Shown here piece after piece: positions 35,095 through 44,112 of a stretch of 64,000 bases of DNA. Source of the stretch: Pseudomonas helvetica (lineage in GTDB: Bacteria > Pseudomonadota > Gammaproteobacteria > Pseudomonadales > Pseudomonadaceae); assembly GCF_039908645.1 (NCBI RefSeq), contig NZ_CP150917.1, forward strand, positions 5,963,001-6,027,000. Reading direction: 5' to 3'. The number at the start of each line of letters is the position of its first letter. The first letter of the stretch is position 1. Under the pieces are notes generated by a model. That model did not search any database, was not told the DNA's origin, and worked only from the letters and a program-made list of their open reading frames with translations. The translations under genes and the position numbers were made by a program.

Positions 35095-37410
35095 TTATTT
35101 GCGCAACAGGCGCAGACCGTTGAACACCACCAGCAGGGCCACGCCCATGTCGGCGAACACCGCCATCCACATGGTGGCGAGACCCACGAAGGTTACCCCA
35201 AGAAAGATCGCCTTGATGATCAACGCCAGGGCGATATTTTGCGTGAGGATATTCGAAGTCTGCCGCGACAGCCGGATAAATGCCGGAATCTTGCGCAGAT
35301 CATCGTCCATCAGGGCAACATCGGCGGTTTCAATCGCGGTATCGGTGCCGGCCGCGGCCATCGCAAAACCGATCTGCGCGCGAGCCAGTGCCGGTGCATC
35401 GTTGATGCCATCGCCGACCATCCCGACCCGATGCCCCTTAGCGTACAAGCCTTCGATAGCCTTGAGCTTGTCGGTCGGCAGCAGGTCACCTCGCGCCTCA
35501 TCAATACCCACCTGGGCGGCAATTGCCCGAGCGGTGTGCGGGTTATCGCCGGTCAGCATCAAGGTCTTGATGCCCAGCTCATGTAACTGCCGGATCGCTT
35601 CGCGGCTGGAGGCCTTGACCGTATCGGCCACCGCGAACAGTGCCAACGGACCCGAGGTGTCGAGCAACAACACCACGGTCTTGCCCTGTTCTTCGAGGGC
35701 AAACAGTTTCTCTTCCAGCGCTGGCGAGCACAGGCCCAGCTCTTCCACCAGGCGGTGATTGCCCAAGTGGTAAACCTGACCATCAATCTCACCGCGCACG
35801 CCACGGCCGGTCAGCGCTTCAAAGTTATCCACAGCGAGCAACGTCAGCTGTTTATCCACAGCCGCGTTGGCGATGGCCAGCGATACCGGGTGATCGGAAC
35901 GTCCGGCGAGGCTGGCGGCCAAAATCTGCGCGGTGTCTTCGACTGTCGGGTCCAGGGACAGATAATCGGTCTGCACCGGTTTGCCATGGGTGATCGTGCC
36001 GGTCTTGTCCAGCGCCAGGTAATCCAGTTCGTGACCACCCTCCAGGTACACGCCGCCCTTGATCAGGATGCCTTTGCGCGCCGCCGCCGCCAGACCGCTG
36101 ACGATGGTCACCGGAGTGGAAATCACCAGCGCACAGGGGCACGCGACCACCAGCAGCACCAGCGCGCGGTAGACCCAGTCGAACCAGGCCGCGCCCATGA
36201 ACAGCGGCGGGATGAGTGCCACGGCCAAGGCGAGGATGAACACCACCGGCGTGTAGATTTTCGAGAAACGATCAACGAACCGCTGGGTCGGCGCCCGTGC
36301 GCCCTGGGCGGCTTCGACGGCATGAATGATCCGCGCCAGGGTCGAGTTGTCGGCAGCGGCGGTCACTTTGAACTCCAGCGAACCGGACTGATTGATGGTC
36401 CCGGCAAACACTTTGTCGCCGACGGTTTTCTCGACAGGCAGGCTTTCACCAGTGATCGGCGCCTGATCGATGGTCGAGCTGCCAGACACTACTTCGCCAT
36501 CCAGGCCAATCCGCTCGCCGGGGCGAACCCGCACCCGCGCACCGAGATCGATACTTTTAGCTTCACGCTCGACCCAGCTGCCATCTTCTTGCTGCACGGT
36601 GACCTTTTCCGGGGTCATCTGCATCAGCCCGCTGATTGCATTGCGCGCGCGGTCCAGGGATTTGGCTTCGATCAGCTCGGCCACGGTGAACAGGAACATC
36701 ACCATCGCCGCTTCCGGCCACTGGCCGATCAACACTGCACCGGTCACCGCGATGCTCATCAGCGCGTTGATGTTCAGGTTGAGGTTCTTCAGGGCAATCC
36801 AGCCCTTCTTGTAGGTGCCCAAACCGCCGCTGAGGATCGAGATCAGCGCAACAATCGCTACCACCCAGGTCGGCGCGGCGCTGGTGAAGTGAATCACTTC
36901 GGCCGCCAAGGCACCGACACCTGATACTGCCAACAGCCACCAGGGCTTTTTCACTGGCGCCGGACTGGCTTGAGCATCCGCACCCTGCTCAATGGGTTCG
37001 GCCAACATGCCAATCGACTTGATGGCGTCGATGATCGGTGCAGTCGTCGGCAGGTCATGGGTGACGCCGAGTACGCGGTTGATCAGATTGAATTCCAGTT
37101 GCTGCACACCCGCAAGCTTGCCGAGCTTGTTCTGGATCAGCGTCTGTTCGGTCGGGCAGTCCATGGCGTCGATGCGAAAACGGCTCAGGCGCGCGCCGTC
37201 GGTCGGCGTTTCACTGAGCTTGATCAATGAAGGCGCTGCCGCACTGGAACAGCAAGAGCCGCCACCACTGGCGTGATCGTGTTTCTGAACTGGCTGAAGC
37301 TTTTGCCCGTGGCTGTGATCGTGATCGTGATCGTGATCGTGATCGTGATCGTGATCGTGATCGTGATCGTGATCAGCGTGGGGTTTGTGGGTGTGCTGGG
37401 AATCGCTCAT
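35095..37410 (-). CDS. cadA: Zn2+/Cd2+/Pb2+-exporting P1B-type ATPase CadA
   Basis: 771 residues. The N-terminus has a tract of ten Asp-His pairs, then a Cys pair (GGGSCC) and one HMA domain with an acidic DCPTE metal loop. Catalytic motifs are complete: TGES, ACPCALVIS (CPC transmembrane metal site), DKTGTITHG (phosphorylated Asp) and GDGINDAPALA. The CPC plus DCxxE pattern is that of the Zn/Cd/Pb group, not the copper group. The ATG at 37410 is chosen over an open frame to 37545, because the promoter/operator lies in between. It is divergent from cadR. Confidence 0.93.
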   Translation of the reverse strand: MSDSQHTHKPHADHDHDHDHDHDHDHDHDHDHSHGQKLQPVQKHDHASGGGSCCSSAAAPSLIKLSETPTDGARLSRFRIDAMDCPTEQTLIQNKLGKLAGVQQLEFNLINRVLGVTHDLPTTAPIIDAIKSIGMLAEPIEQGADAQASPAPVKKPWWLLAVSGVGALAAEVIHFTSAAPTWVVAIVALISILSGGLGTYKKGWIALKNLNLNINALMSIAVTGAVLIGQWPEAAMVMFLFTVAELIEAKSLDRARNAISGLMQMTPEKVTVQQEDGSWVEREAKSIDLGARVRVRPGERIGLDGEVVSGSSTIDQAPITGESLPVEKTVGDKVFAGTINQSGSLEFKVTAAADNSTLARIIHAVEAAQGARAPTQRFVDRFSKIYTPVVFILALAVALIPPLFMGAAWFDWVYRALVLLVVACPCALVISTPVTIVSGLAAAARKGILIKGGVYLEGGHELDYLALDKTGTITHGKPVQTDYLSLDPTVEDTAQILAASLAGRSDHPVSLAIANAAVDKQLTLLAVDNFEALTGRGVRGEIDGQVYHLGNHRLVEELGLCSPALEEKLFALEEQGKTVVLLLDTSGPLALFAVADTVKASSREAIRQLHELGIKTLMLTGDNPHTARAIAAQVGIDEARGDLLPTDKLKAIEGLYAKGHRVGMVGDGINDAPALARAQIGFAMAAAGTDTAIETADVALMDDDLRKIPAFIRLSRQTSNILTQNIALALIIKAIFLGVTFVGLATMWMAVFADMGVALLVVFNGLRLLRK
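37315..37374. repeat. (GTGATC)10 hexanucleotide tandem repeat inside cadA
   Basis: Ten perfect copies of GTGATC on the + strand, read as GATCAC = Asp-His on the coding strand. Each unit is two codons, so gain or loss by slippage keeps the frame and changes the length of the His/Asp metal-binding tract. Confidence 0.97.
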
Positions 37411-37448
37411 AAGGTCGCGTCCGAAAAGGTGCCTGTTGCCAAGTGAAC

Positions 37449-37472
37449 ACCCTGTAGCCACTATAGGGTCAA
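37449..37472. promoter_or_regulatory. CadR operator and cadA promoter
   Basis: ACCCTGTAGCCACTATAGGGT (on the + strand, positions 37449-37469; read in halves ACCCTGTAG / CTATAGGGT) is an 8-of-9 inverted repeat. On the minus strand TTGACC (37472-37467) serves as -35, with a 19-base spacer to TTCACT as a weak -10. A dyad in a long 19-20 bp spacer is the hallmark of MerR-family activated promoters. Confidence 0.75.
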
Positions 37473-37495
37473 GCAGCCAATCGGAGATGATTGAA

Positions 37496-37945
37496 ATGAA
37501 GATCGGTGAACTGGCGAAACTGACCGACTGCCAAGTCGAAACCATCCGTTATTACGAGCGCGAAGGCCTGTTGCCGGAACCGGCCCGCAGTGAAGGCAAT
37601 TACCGCGTGTACACCCAGGCCCACACCGAGCGCCTGACATTTATCCGTAACTGCCGCACCCTCGACATGACCCTCGAAGAAATCCGCAGCCTGCTCAGCC
37701 TGCGCGACAGCCCGCAGGATCAATGCGAAAGCGTCAATGCGCTGATCGACGAGCACATCCACCACGTCAAGGCGCGGATCGACGGCTTGCTGGCCTTGCA
37801 GACACAGCTGCTGGAACTGCGCCAAAGCTGCAGCGAACGGCCGGATATCGAGCAATGCGGGATTTTGCAGCAGCTGGAAGTCAGCGGTGGCGTGGCGGCG
37901 AGCGAAGCCGAGCATTCCCATGTCGGCCGAAGCCACGGGCATTAA
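37496..37945 (+). CDS. cadR: MerR-family Cd/Pb-responsive regulator CadR
   Basis: 149 residues. The winged HTH is MKIGELAKLTDCQVETIRYY followed by EREGLLPEPARSEGNYRVY. Metal-site residues are Cys in CRTL and the QCESVN region, Cys in the C-terminal SCSE and QCGILQQL segments, and a His-rich tail (EHSHVGRSHGH). These fit CadR/PbrR. An ATG three codons earlier (37487) is possible. It is divergent from cadA over the shared operator, and its stop overlaps the end of the MFS gene on the other strand. Confidence 0.9.
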   Translation: MKIGELAKLTDCQVETIRYYEREGLLPEPARSEGNYRVYTQAHTERLTFIRNCRTLDMTLEEIRSLLSLRDSPQDQCESVNALIDEHIHHVKARIDGLLALQTQLLELRQSCSERPDIEQCGILQQLEVSGGVAASEAEHSHVGRSHGH

Positions 37946-39123
37946 GCCGCCCGGCGTAGCAGCAGCAAAAGCATGGCTAACGCGGCCAGCACCGCTCCGG
38001 TGATGAACGTGCTTTGTGCGCCAACGGTTTGCCACAGCCAGCCGGCGAGAACACTGGCAATCAACAGGCAAACGCCGCTGAGCAAATTGAAAATGCCGAA
38101 GGCCGTGCCCTTCAGTTCGTCGGGGGCCGTGTCAGCTACCAGTGTGGCGAGGATGCCTTGGCTGAATCCCATGTGCAGTCCCCACAGGGCTACGCCCAGC
38201 ATCATTGTCAGGGGCGAATGGCTTTGTGCGAGCACCAGATCCGCCAGCACCAACAGCGCCATACCGAGGCAAAGCAGTTTAGTGCGACTGATGCGATCGG
38301 ACAGCCAGCCGGCCGGGTACGCGGACAGCGCATAGAACACCGACATGACGACCATCACCAGCGGCACCCACGTTGCTGACAAACCGGCCTGCTGCGCCCG
38401 CAACACCAGAAACGCTTCGCTGAAACGCGCCAGTGTAAACACCCCGCCCACAATGACCACCCACCAGTACCCGGACGAAAAGTCGTGAAGGACTCGCCAA
38501 TGAATGGGCGATCGAAAGGTGTGCTTGCCAACAGCGTGTTCAGGCTCTTTTACACCGGCGACAATCAGCGCCACTGCGATGACCGCCGGGATCACCGCGA
38601 ACCAGAGCACCAGCTGGATATCGGCGAGCCAGAGCATCAGCGCAATGGCCAGCGCAGGGCCGACAAAGGCGCCGACAGTGTCCATCGACTGGCGCAAACC
38701 GAAACACGCACCGCGAATTTCCGGAGGCGCTACATCCGCCACCAAGGCATCGCGCGGCGAGCCGCGAATGCCTTTGCCGATACGATCGAGAAAGCGCGCG
38801 GTGAACACCACATCCACCGAGTGAGCCAGCGGGAACAGCGGTTTGGACAACGCGGCCATACCGTATCCCACTAACAGCAAGCCTTTGCGTCGACCGATAA
38901 AGTCGCTGATCGCACCCGAGAAGACTTTGACGACCATCGCCGTCGCCTCGGCAATGCCCTCGATCACCCCGACGGTCAGCGCGCTCGCGCCCAGGGTCGT
39001 GACCAGAAACACCGGCAACAGGCTGTGCACCAGTTCGGACGAAACATCCATGAACAGGCTGACAAAGCCCAAGGCCCAAATGGTTCGCGGGATACGCAGA
39101 GACTCCGATCTGACCTGATTCAC
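37942..39123 (-). CDS. MFS transporter
   Basis: 393 residues with about 12 transmembrane helices. Motif A is SGAISDFIGRRKGLLLVGYG in the TM2-3 loop, and RFLDRIGKGIRGSPRDALVAD is a strongly conserved block of a poorly characterised MFS branch. It ends inside the last codons of convergent cadR. The substrate is unknown; placement next to cad genes does not prove a role in metal resistance. Confidence 0.82.
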   Translation of the reverse strand: MNQVRSESLRIPRTIWALGFVSLFMDVSSELVHSLLPVFLVTTLGASALTVGVIEGIAEATAMVVKVFSGAISDFIGRRKGLLLVGYGMAALSKPLFPLAHSVDVVFTARFLDRIGKGIRGSPRDALVADVAPPEIRGACFGLRQSMDTVGAFVGPALAIALMLWLADIQLVLWFAVIPAVIAVALIVAGVKEPEHAVGKHTFRSPIHWRVLHDFSSGYWWVVIVGGVFTLARFSEAFLVLRAQQAGLSATWVPLVMVVMSVFYALSAYPAGWLSDRISRTKLLCLGMALLVLADLVLAQSHSPLTMMLGVALWGLHMGFSQGILATLVADTAPDELKGTAFGIFNLLSGVCLLIASVLAGWLWQTVGAQSTFITGAVLAALAMLLLLLRRAA

Positions 39124-39173
39124 GTGTTCATCCTGTCGTGCTCCAGGGCCTTATCGAAGGCGATGACCGAGCC

Positions 39174-39770
39174 CTATAAGTGAGTATTGCGCCGAGCGAG
39201 TGCCGGAAATATTCGCTGGTAAAGTCGCTCAACAACGTCGAGCAGAGGCTCACCCAGTTGTCTCCAGTCCAGCACCTGTTTCACCAGCCAGGCGCTGATC
39301 AGTGAAACCAGGAACGACCCGGCGATATCAAATGGAAAGTGCACGCCCAGGTAGACACGCGCCCAGCCAACCAACGCCCCCAGCAGCAAAACCAGCAGGC
39401 CCAGCTTGCGCAACGAGGCCAGTATCAACCCAAAGGCTAGCGCAAACATCACCGTGGCGTGGTCGCTGGGAAAAGATGATTCAGCGGCATGCGCCAGGAA
39501 ATTTTGCCCCAACCCCAGCATAAAGGGACGTGGGTGGAACCAAAGGCTGCTGATCAGCAGATTGCAGCCCAGCGCGAAGACGATACTCAGCGTCGCAGTG
39601 AGCGCTACCGCCCGCTGCCGGCGTGCGCCTTGCAACCACAACCCGGCCAGCAAAAGCGGTACACAGAGGATCAGCCACTGTGCCAGAAACATCGCCAAAG
39701 ACCGCATGGGCGCCGAGGCATCCGCGCTGGCGTTGATCGCCAGGAACAGGCTGCGATTGAGTTCTTCCAC
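39174..39770 (-). CDS. PAP2-family membrane phosphatase (undecaprenyl-diphosphatase-like)
   Basis: 198 residues with five to six transmembrane helices. The acid phosphatase motifs are visible: WFHPRPF (end of motif 1), SFPSDHATVMFA (motif 2, catalytic His) and GWARVYLGVHFPFDIAGS (motif 3, nucleophile His). BcrC/PgpB-like enzymes of this type dephosphorylate undecaprenyl diphosphate or lipid phosphates at the outer face of the inner membrane. The usual Lys of motif 1 is not obvious. It lies 50 bases after the MFS gene on the same strand. Confidence 0.85.
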   Translation of the reverse strand: MEELNRSLFLAINASADASAPMRSLAMFLAQWLILCVPLLLAGLWLQGARRQRAVALTATLSIVFALGCNLLISSLWFHPRPFMLGLGQNFLAHAAESSFPSDHATVMFALAFGLILASLRKLGLLVLLLGALVGWARVYLGVHFPFDIAGSFLVSLISAWLVKQVLDWRQLGEPLLDVVERLYQRIFPALARRNTHL

Positions 39771-39958
39771 AAAGAGACGCCATTCAGTTCATCAGAAAAC
39801 CCCGCACCGCGATCACACGCTGAGCGGTCCCCATCTTACTAATTGCAATCGCCCGGACAGTCGGAGTACCCCGCCATCCGGGCTTCAGGCGTTTGACACC
39901 TGTTTAGCCACAAGTTCTGCTGCCACACGGCATGTCAGCAACTGGGTAAAACCCACCG

Positions 39959-40162
39959 TCAATTCGAGCGTTCGACAGTGTCGGACTGGGCTTTCTGACT
40001 GCTCGCTACAGCCTGCGCATGTTCAGACTGCTGATAGTGAACCATCGCTACATCACGTGCGGCGTCCATTCGGGCCTGAACCTTGTCGCCGCCGCCTTCA
40101 GCCATCGCAGCCACAGAAGCGCACATCAGGGAAACGACCAAAAAAGCTTTCAGGGATTTCAT
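39959..40162 (-). CDS. small secreted protein of unknown function
   Basis: 67 residues. A signal peptide (MKSLKAFLVVSLMCASVAAMA, cut near residue 21) is followed by a 46-residue polar, Ala- and Gln-rich helical tail (EGGGDKVQARMDAARDVAM...). GGAG lies 5-10 bases before the ATG. No family recognised; such small periplasmic proteins are common in Pseudomonas. It stands alone between the PAP2 and thyA genes. Confidence 0.65.
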   Translation of the reverse strand: MKSLKAFLVVSLMCASVAAMAEGGGDKVQARMDAARDVAMVHYQQSEHAQAVASSQKAQSDTVERSN

Positions 40163-40305
40163 CGGGAACTCTCCAGTAGTTGGGTTCTGCCAGACCGTGT
40201 ATTGGCCTGACTGGAGCTCATCCTATAGGGCGCTGTTTATCGGCCCTTTCCCCGGGAGATGAATTTTCTGACATGTAGGTTTTTAGATTCGTGGCATTGA
40301 CGCTT

Positions 40306-40332
40306 GATCGCTCCCACAGCGTGGGAACGATC
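40306..40332. repeat. palindrome downstream of thyA
   Basis: GATCGCTCCCAC, AGC, GTGGGAACGATC: a 12-base stem with one mismatch, 14 bases after the thyA stop. It looks like a further REP type (CGTTCCCAC...GTGGGAACG is common in pseudomonads) and may act as terminator of lgt-thyA. Confidence 0.6.
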
Positions 40333-40346
40333 AGGGCGGGAGGTCT

Positions 40347-41318
40347 TTAGACCGCCATTGGCGCGGTCATTGGCGCGTGGTGTTCGTAACCTTCCAGCGA
40401 GAAGTCGCTCGGCTCGATCTGTTCCAGCCACTCTGGCTGGTACACGCCGGTCTTGGCGAACTCCGGCACGCGGTCGGAAATCACCAGCTTGGGCATCGGG
40501 AACGGCTCGCGCTTGAGCTGTTCGTTGAGCATGTCCAGGTGGTTTTCGTAGACGTGGGCGTCACCAATGAAATAGGTGAACCAGCGCGGCGTGTAACCGG
40601 TCAGGCGACCAATCAGGCTCAGCAGCGCGGCACCTTCGGTGAGGTTGAACGGCGTGCCCAGGCCCAGGTCGTTGGAGCGGATGTAGAGCGTCAGGGAGAT
40701 CTCTTTGGTCTCGACGTTCGGGTGGAACTGATACAGCAGATGGCACGGCGGCAGGGCCATTTCATCGAGCTGGGCGCAGTTCCAGCCGTGGAACAGGATA
40801 CGCCGGCTGCCCGGGTCCTTGATGATGGTGTCGACGCACTGGCGAATCTGGTCGATCGCCTTGTACAGCACCACATAGGCCTGGCCGTCTTCTTCACCTT
40901 CAGCGATCTGCCGATAACCCTGGCTCAACGTCTGTTCGATAGCGGCCTGATTGCTGACCGGGATCTGCTTGTACGCCGGCCATTTGCGCCATTGCACGCC
41001 GTAGATCTCGCCCAGGTCGTCTTCGCCCTGACGGAACGGGTTGGCCAGCCACTGGGCGTTTTCATTGGCATTCTGGTCCCAGACCTTGCAGCCCAATGCC
41101 CGGAACTCAGCAGCGTTGTTCACGCCCCGCAGGAAACCGACCATCTCGCCGATGGCCGATTTGAACGCCATCTTGCGGGTAGTGATCGCCGGGAAACCTT
41201 CTTTCAGGTCATAACGCAGCATCGCGCCGGGAAAACTGATGGTGTTCACGCCGGTACGGTTGGCTTGCTTGGTGCCGTTCTTGATGACGTGGGCGACCAG
41301 ATCGAGATATTGCTTCAT
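40347..41318 (-). CDS. thyA: thymidylate synthase ThyA (long form)
   Basis: 323 residues, versus 264 in E. coli. It methylates dUMP with 5,10-methylenetetrahydrofolate. The nucleophile is Cys192 in [12 protein letters not shown], the phosphate-binding Arg pair is in [13 protein letters not shown], and the substrate loop is [14 protein letters not shown]. An insertion of about 45 residues lies in the 95-150 region, and the C-terminus runs on past the usual APMAV end. It lies 63 bases downstream of lgt, the lgt-thyA order also seen in E. coli. FolA regenerates its cofactor. Confidence 0.95.
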   Translation of the reverse strand: MKQYLDLVAHVIKNGTKQANRTGVNTISFPGAMLRYDLKEGFPAITTRKMAFKSAIGEMVGFLRGVNNAAEFRALGCKVWDQNANENAQWLANPFRQGEDDLGEIYGVQWRKWPAYKQIPVSNQAAIEQTLSQGYRQIAEGEEDGQAYVVLYKAIDQIRQCVDTIIKDPGSRRILFHGWNCAQLDEMALPPCHLLYQFHPNVETKEISLTLYIRSNDLGLGTPFNLTEGAALLSLIGRLTGYTPRWFTYFIGDAHVYENHLDMLNEQLKREPFPMPKLVISDRVPEFAKTGVYQPEWLEQIEPSDFSLEGYEHHAPMTAPMAV

Positions 41319-41381
41319 GAGTTACCTGTGTCCTTGAACCCGGGACCAAAGCCCCGGGATTCGAATGTAGAGCGCGACAGC

Positions 41382-42197
41382 TTAAGCAGTCGGGGCAACC
41401 GGAGCCGCCGGAGCACGGTGATAAGCCAGCCAGATCAGGAACAGACCGGCAAGGATCATCGGTACGCACAGAACCTGGCCCATGGTCAGCCAGTTCCAGG
41501 CCAGATAGCCCAGTTGCGCGTCCGGCACGCGGACGAATTCGACGATGAAACGGAAAATACCGTAGAACAGCGTGAACATCCCGGACACGGCCATGGTCGG
41601 CCGCGGCTTGCGCGAGAACAACCAGAGGATCAGGAACAGCGCCACGCCTTCCAGCGCGAACTGATACAGCTGCGACGGATGACGCGGCAGCTGTGCCGGG
41701 TCGCTGAACGGCGGGAAGATCATGGCCCACGGCAGGTCGGTCGGCTTGCCCCACAACTCGGCGTTGATGAAGTTACCGATACGCCCGGCACCCAGGCCGA
41801 TCGGCACCATCGGTGCGACGAAGTCCATCAGCTGGAAGAACGACTTGCCATTCTTCCTGCCGAACCACAGGGCCGCCAGCATCACGCCGATGAACCCGCC
41901 ATGGAACGACATGCCGCCCTTCCACACCTCAAAAATCAGCGTTGGGTTAGCCAGGTAGGCATTCAGATCGTAAAACAGCACATAACCCAGCCGGCCGCCG
42001 ACAATCACGCCCATCGACATCCAGAAGACCATGTCGGAGAGTTTCTCCTTGGTCCAGGTCGGGTCGAAACGGTTCAACCGTCGCGACGCCAGCAGCCAGG
42101 CGCCGCCGATGCCGACCAGGTACATCAGGCCGTACCAGTGGATTTTCAGCGGGCCGATGGCCAGGGCCACCGGGTCAATCTGCGGGTAAGGCAGCAT
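41382..42197 (-). CDS. lgt: prolipoprotein diacylglyceryl transferase Lgt
   Basis: 271 residues, seven transmembrane helices. The family signature is [17 protein letters not shown] (about 142-158), with the essential Arg and Asn; [12 protein letters not shown] is the conserved His region and RHPSQLYQ follows. It adds diacylglycerol to the lipobox Cys of prolipoproteins in the inner membrane, the first step in processing proteins such as the SGNH lipoprotein encoded at 18707-19933. Confidence 0.95.
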   Translation of the reverse strand: MLPYPQIDPVALAIGPLKIHWYGLMYLVGIGGAWLLASRRLNRFDPTWTKEKLSDMVFWMSMGVIVGGRLGYVLFYDLNAYLANPTLIFEVWKGGMSFHGGFIGVMLAALWFGRKNGKSFFQLMDFVAPMVPIGLGAGRIGNFINAELWGKPTDLPWAMIFPPFSDPAQLPRHPSQLYQFALEGVALFLILWLFSRKPRPTMAVSGMFTLFYGIFRFIVEFVRVPDAQLGYLAWNWLTMGQVLCVPMILAGLFLIWLAYHRAPAAPVAPTA

Positions 42198-42294
42198 TGC
42201 GACTCCTCGTTAGAGTTGAAACGTAAAATTCCTGGCGTGACCGTGCCACGCCTGGATTAAGCCAGGATTGCGTCGCTGTTCCCGGCAAAAGAGC

Positions 42295-43077
42295 TCAAAG
42301 CAAAAAGCTCAAACCCACGCAAAACAGCAACGCGGCAAACAGTCTTTTCAGCAACCGCGGTGACAGCTTGTGGGCCAGTCGCGCACCGATGCGGGCAAAG
42401 ACCATGCTGGTCAGGGCAATGCCCAACAGCGCCGGTAAATAAATGAACCCGAGACTATGAGCCGGCAGGCGTGGATCGTGCCAGCCCAGAATCATGAAAC
42501 TTAATGCACTGACGAGCGCAATCGGCAGACCGCAGGCCGAAGAGGTGGCCACGGCTTGCTGCATCGGCACGCTGCGCCAGGTCAGAAACGGCACTGTCAG
42601 TGAGCCTCCGCCGACCCCAAAAATCGCCGAAGCCCAGCCGATCACACTGCCGGCCAGGGTCAGGCCGAATTTGCCAGGCACCGTTCGGCTGGCCTTGGGC
42701 TTGACTTCCAGCGCCAGCTGCAAGGCAATGACCAACGCGAACACGCCGATGATCTTCTGCAAATGCGGTCCCGAGATGGCTTCGGCCGTCAGCGCGCCAA
42801 AACCCGCGCCGATCAGAATCCCGACGGTCATCCAGACAAAAATCGGCCAGCGCACTGCGCCTTTCAGATGATGTTCGCGCACTGCATTGACCGACGTGAA
42901 GATGATCGTCGCCAACGACGTGCCGACGGCCAGGTGAGTCAGCACCGACACATCAAAACCCTGCAAGGTGAAACTGAACACCAGTACCGGGACGATGATG
43001 ATCCCGCCGCCCACCCCAAACAGCCCGGCCAGCACACCGGCACAGGCACCCAGCAGCAGATAGAGCGGAAATTCCAT
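42295..43077 (-). CDS. TSUP-family permease (TauE/SafE-like)
   Basis: 260 residues from the ATG at 43077, preceded by a G-rich site 7 bases upstream; a start nine codons earlier is weaker. Eight hydrophobic segments occur in two related halves: GVLAGLFGVGGGIIIVPVL (about 12-30) and GWASAIFGVGGGSLTVPFL (about 146-164). Such repeats define the TSUP family, whose members export sulfite, sulfonates or related anions. The substrate is not predictable. 97 bases separate it from lgt. Confidence 0.88.
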   Translation of the reverse strand: MEFPLYLLLGACAGVLAGLFGVGGGIIIVPVLVFSFTLQGFDVSVLTHLAVGTSLATIIFTSVNAVREHHLKGAVRWPIFVWMTVGILIGAGFGALTAEAISGPHLQKIIGVFALVIALQLALEVKPKASRTVPGKFGLTLAGSVIGWASAIFGVGGGSLTVPFLTWRSVPMQQAVATSSACGLPIALVSALSFMILGWHDPRLPAHSLGFIYLPALLGIALTSMVFARIGARLAHKLSPRLLKRLFAALLFCVGLSFLL

Positions 43078-43199
43078 GACTGCCCCCCCAAATAAGTGCG
43101 GCATGGTAACGGATGCATGGCCTCAAGCTCCACTGGATGGCGATGGATACCCGCCAGTTCTATGCGTAAAGTGGGCAAAAAGCCAAGAGGGATAACCCC

Positions 43200-43946
43200 A
43201 TGTGCTTGATCGTCTTCGCCTGGCGGCCGGGTCACGCAACGCCGCTAATCGTTGCGGCTAACCGCGACGAGTTTTATGCACGCCCCAGCCTGCCGCTGGC
43301 GCAATGGCCCGAAACGCCGCAGGTGTACGCCGGACGTGACCTGGAAGCGGGTGGCACCTGGCTGGGCATTGGCGCCGACGGGCGCTTTGCCGCACTGACC
43401 AACATCCGCGACCCGCACCAGCCGCCGGCGCGCAAATCACGAGGCGAGCTGGTGGCACGGTTTCTCACCGGCGACTTGCCGATTGATCAGTATTTGGCCG
43501 ACGCTGTCGACAGATCACCGGAATATGCCGGGTTTAATCTGCTGATCGGCAATCGTCATGAGCTGTGGCATTACAACGCGCGCACCCCTGGGCCAGGCAA
43601 ACTGCAATCAGGCATCTATGGATTGTCGAATGCCGGGCTTGATACGCCGTGGCCGAAAGTGCTCAAGGCCAAGGCGGCGTTGAGTGAAGTCCTGGCCGAC
43701 CCGCAGCCGCAGGCTTTATTGGCGCTTTTAGGCGACCCGCAAACGGCGCCGTTCGCCGACTTGCCGGATACCGGGGTTGGTCTTGCGACCGAGAGTTTAT
43801 TGTCGAGCGTGTTTATTGCCAGCCCCATGTATGGCACGCGAGCGAGTACCGCGTTGATAGTGCGGGCGGACGGGACGCGGCATATGGTTGAACGAAGTTT
43901 CGGTCCGTACGGCGGGCATCTTGGGGAAGTGGAGATCAGGATTTAG
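43200..43946 (+). CDS. NRDE-family protein (TANGO2-like)
   Basis: 248 residues. It begins MCLIVFAW, with Cys2 as a possible N-terminal nucleophile, and has the name-giving motif AANRDEFY (residues 20-27) followed by DLEAGGTWLGI. The fold is thought to be Ntn-hydrolase-like. The eukaryotic relative TANGO2 is linked to haem or lipid handling; the bacterial role is not established. It is divergent from the TSUP permease gene. Confidence 0.85.
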   Translation: MCLIVFAWRPGHATPLIVAANRDEFYARPSLPLAQWPETPQVYAGRDLEAGGTWLGIGADGRFAALTNIRDPHQPPARKSRGELVARFLTGDLPIDQYLADAVDRSPEYAGFNLLIGNRHELWHYNARTPGPGKLQSGIYGLSNAGLDTPWPKVLKAKAALSEVLADPQPQALLALLGDPQTAPFADLPDTGVGLATESLLSSVFIASPMYGTRASTALIVRADGTRHMVERSFGPYGGHLGEVEIRI

Positions 43947-43962
43947 CCCTGGCGCGATACTC

Positions 43963-44093
43963 TGTGGCGAGGGAGCTTGCTCCCGCTCGGCTGCGAAGCA
44001 GCCGTTAAACAGTCATCGCGCACAGACTGATAGAACACGCTGGCCGATTCAGGAGCACTTCGCACTCCAGCGGGAGCAAGCTCCCTCGCCACA
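43963..44093. repeat. REPIN, family B, with inner GCGAAGC hairpin
   Basis: Outer arms TGTGGCGAGGGAGCTTGCTC and complement. Left inner hairpin CGGCT-GCGAAGC-AGCCG (43988-44004) is a perfect stem. It lies between convergent NRDE and ptsP. Confidence 0.85.
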
Positions 44094-44112
44094 AAAGCCC
44101 ACTGTCACAGAG

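Noticed and set aside
37315..37374. Possible CRISPR-like repeat
   Set aside because: Units are 6 bases and contiguous with no spacers; it is a coding microsatellite.
41209..41754. 181-codon minus-strand frame between lgt and thyA
   Set aside because: It overlaps most of lgt and the beginning of thyA in another frame and has no start context or motif.
40377..42260. A 627-codon + strand frame covering thyA and lgt
   Set aside because: Antisense to two certain genes; translation is rich in Gln, His and Arg with no motif.
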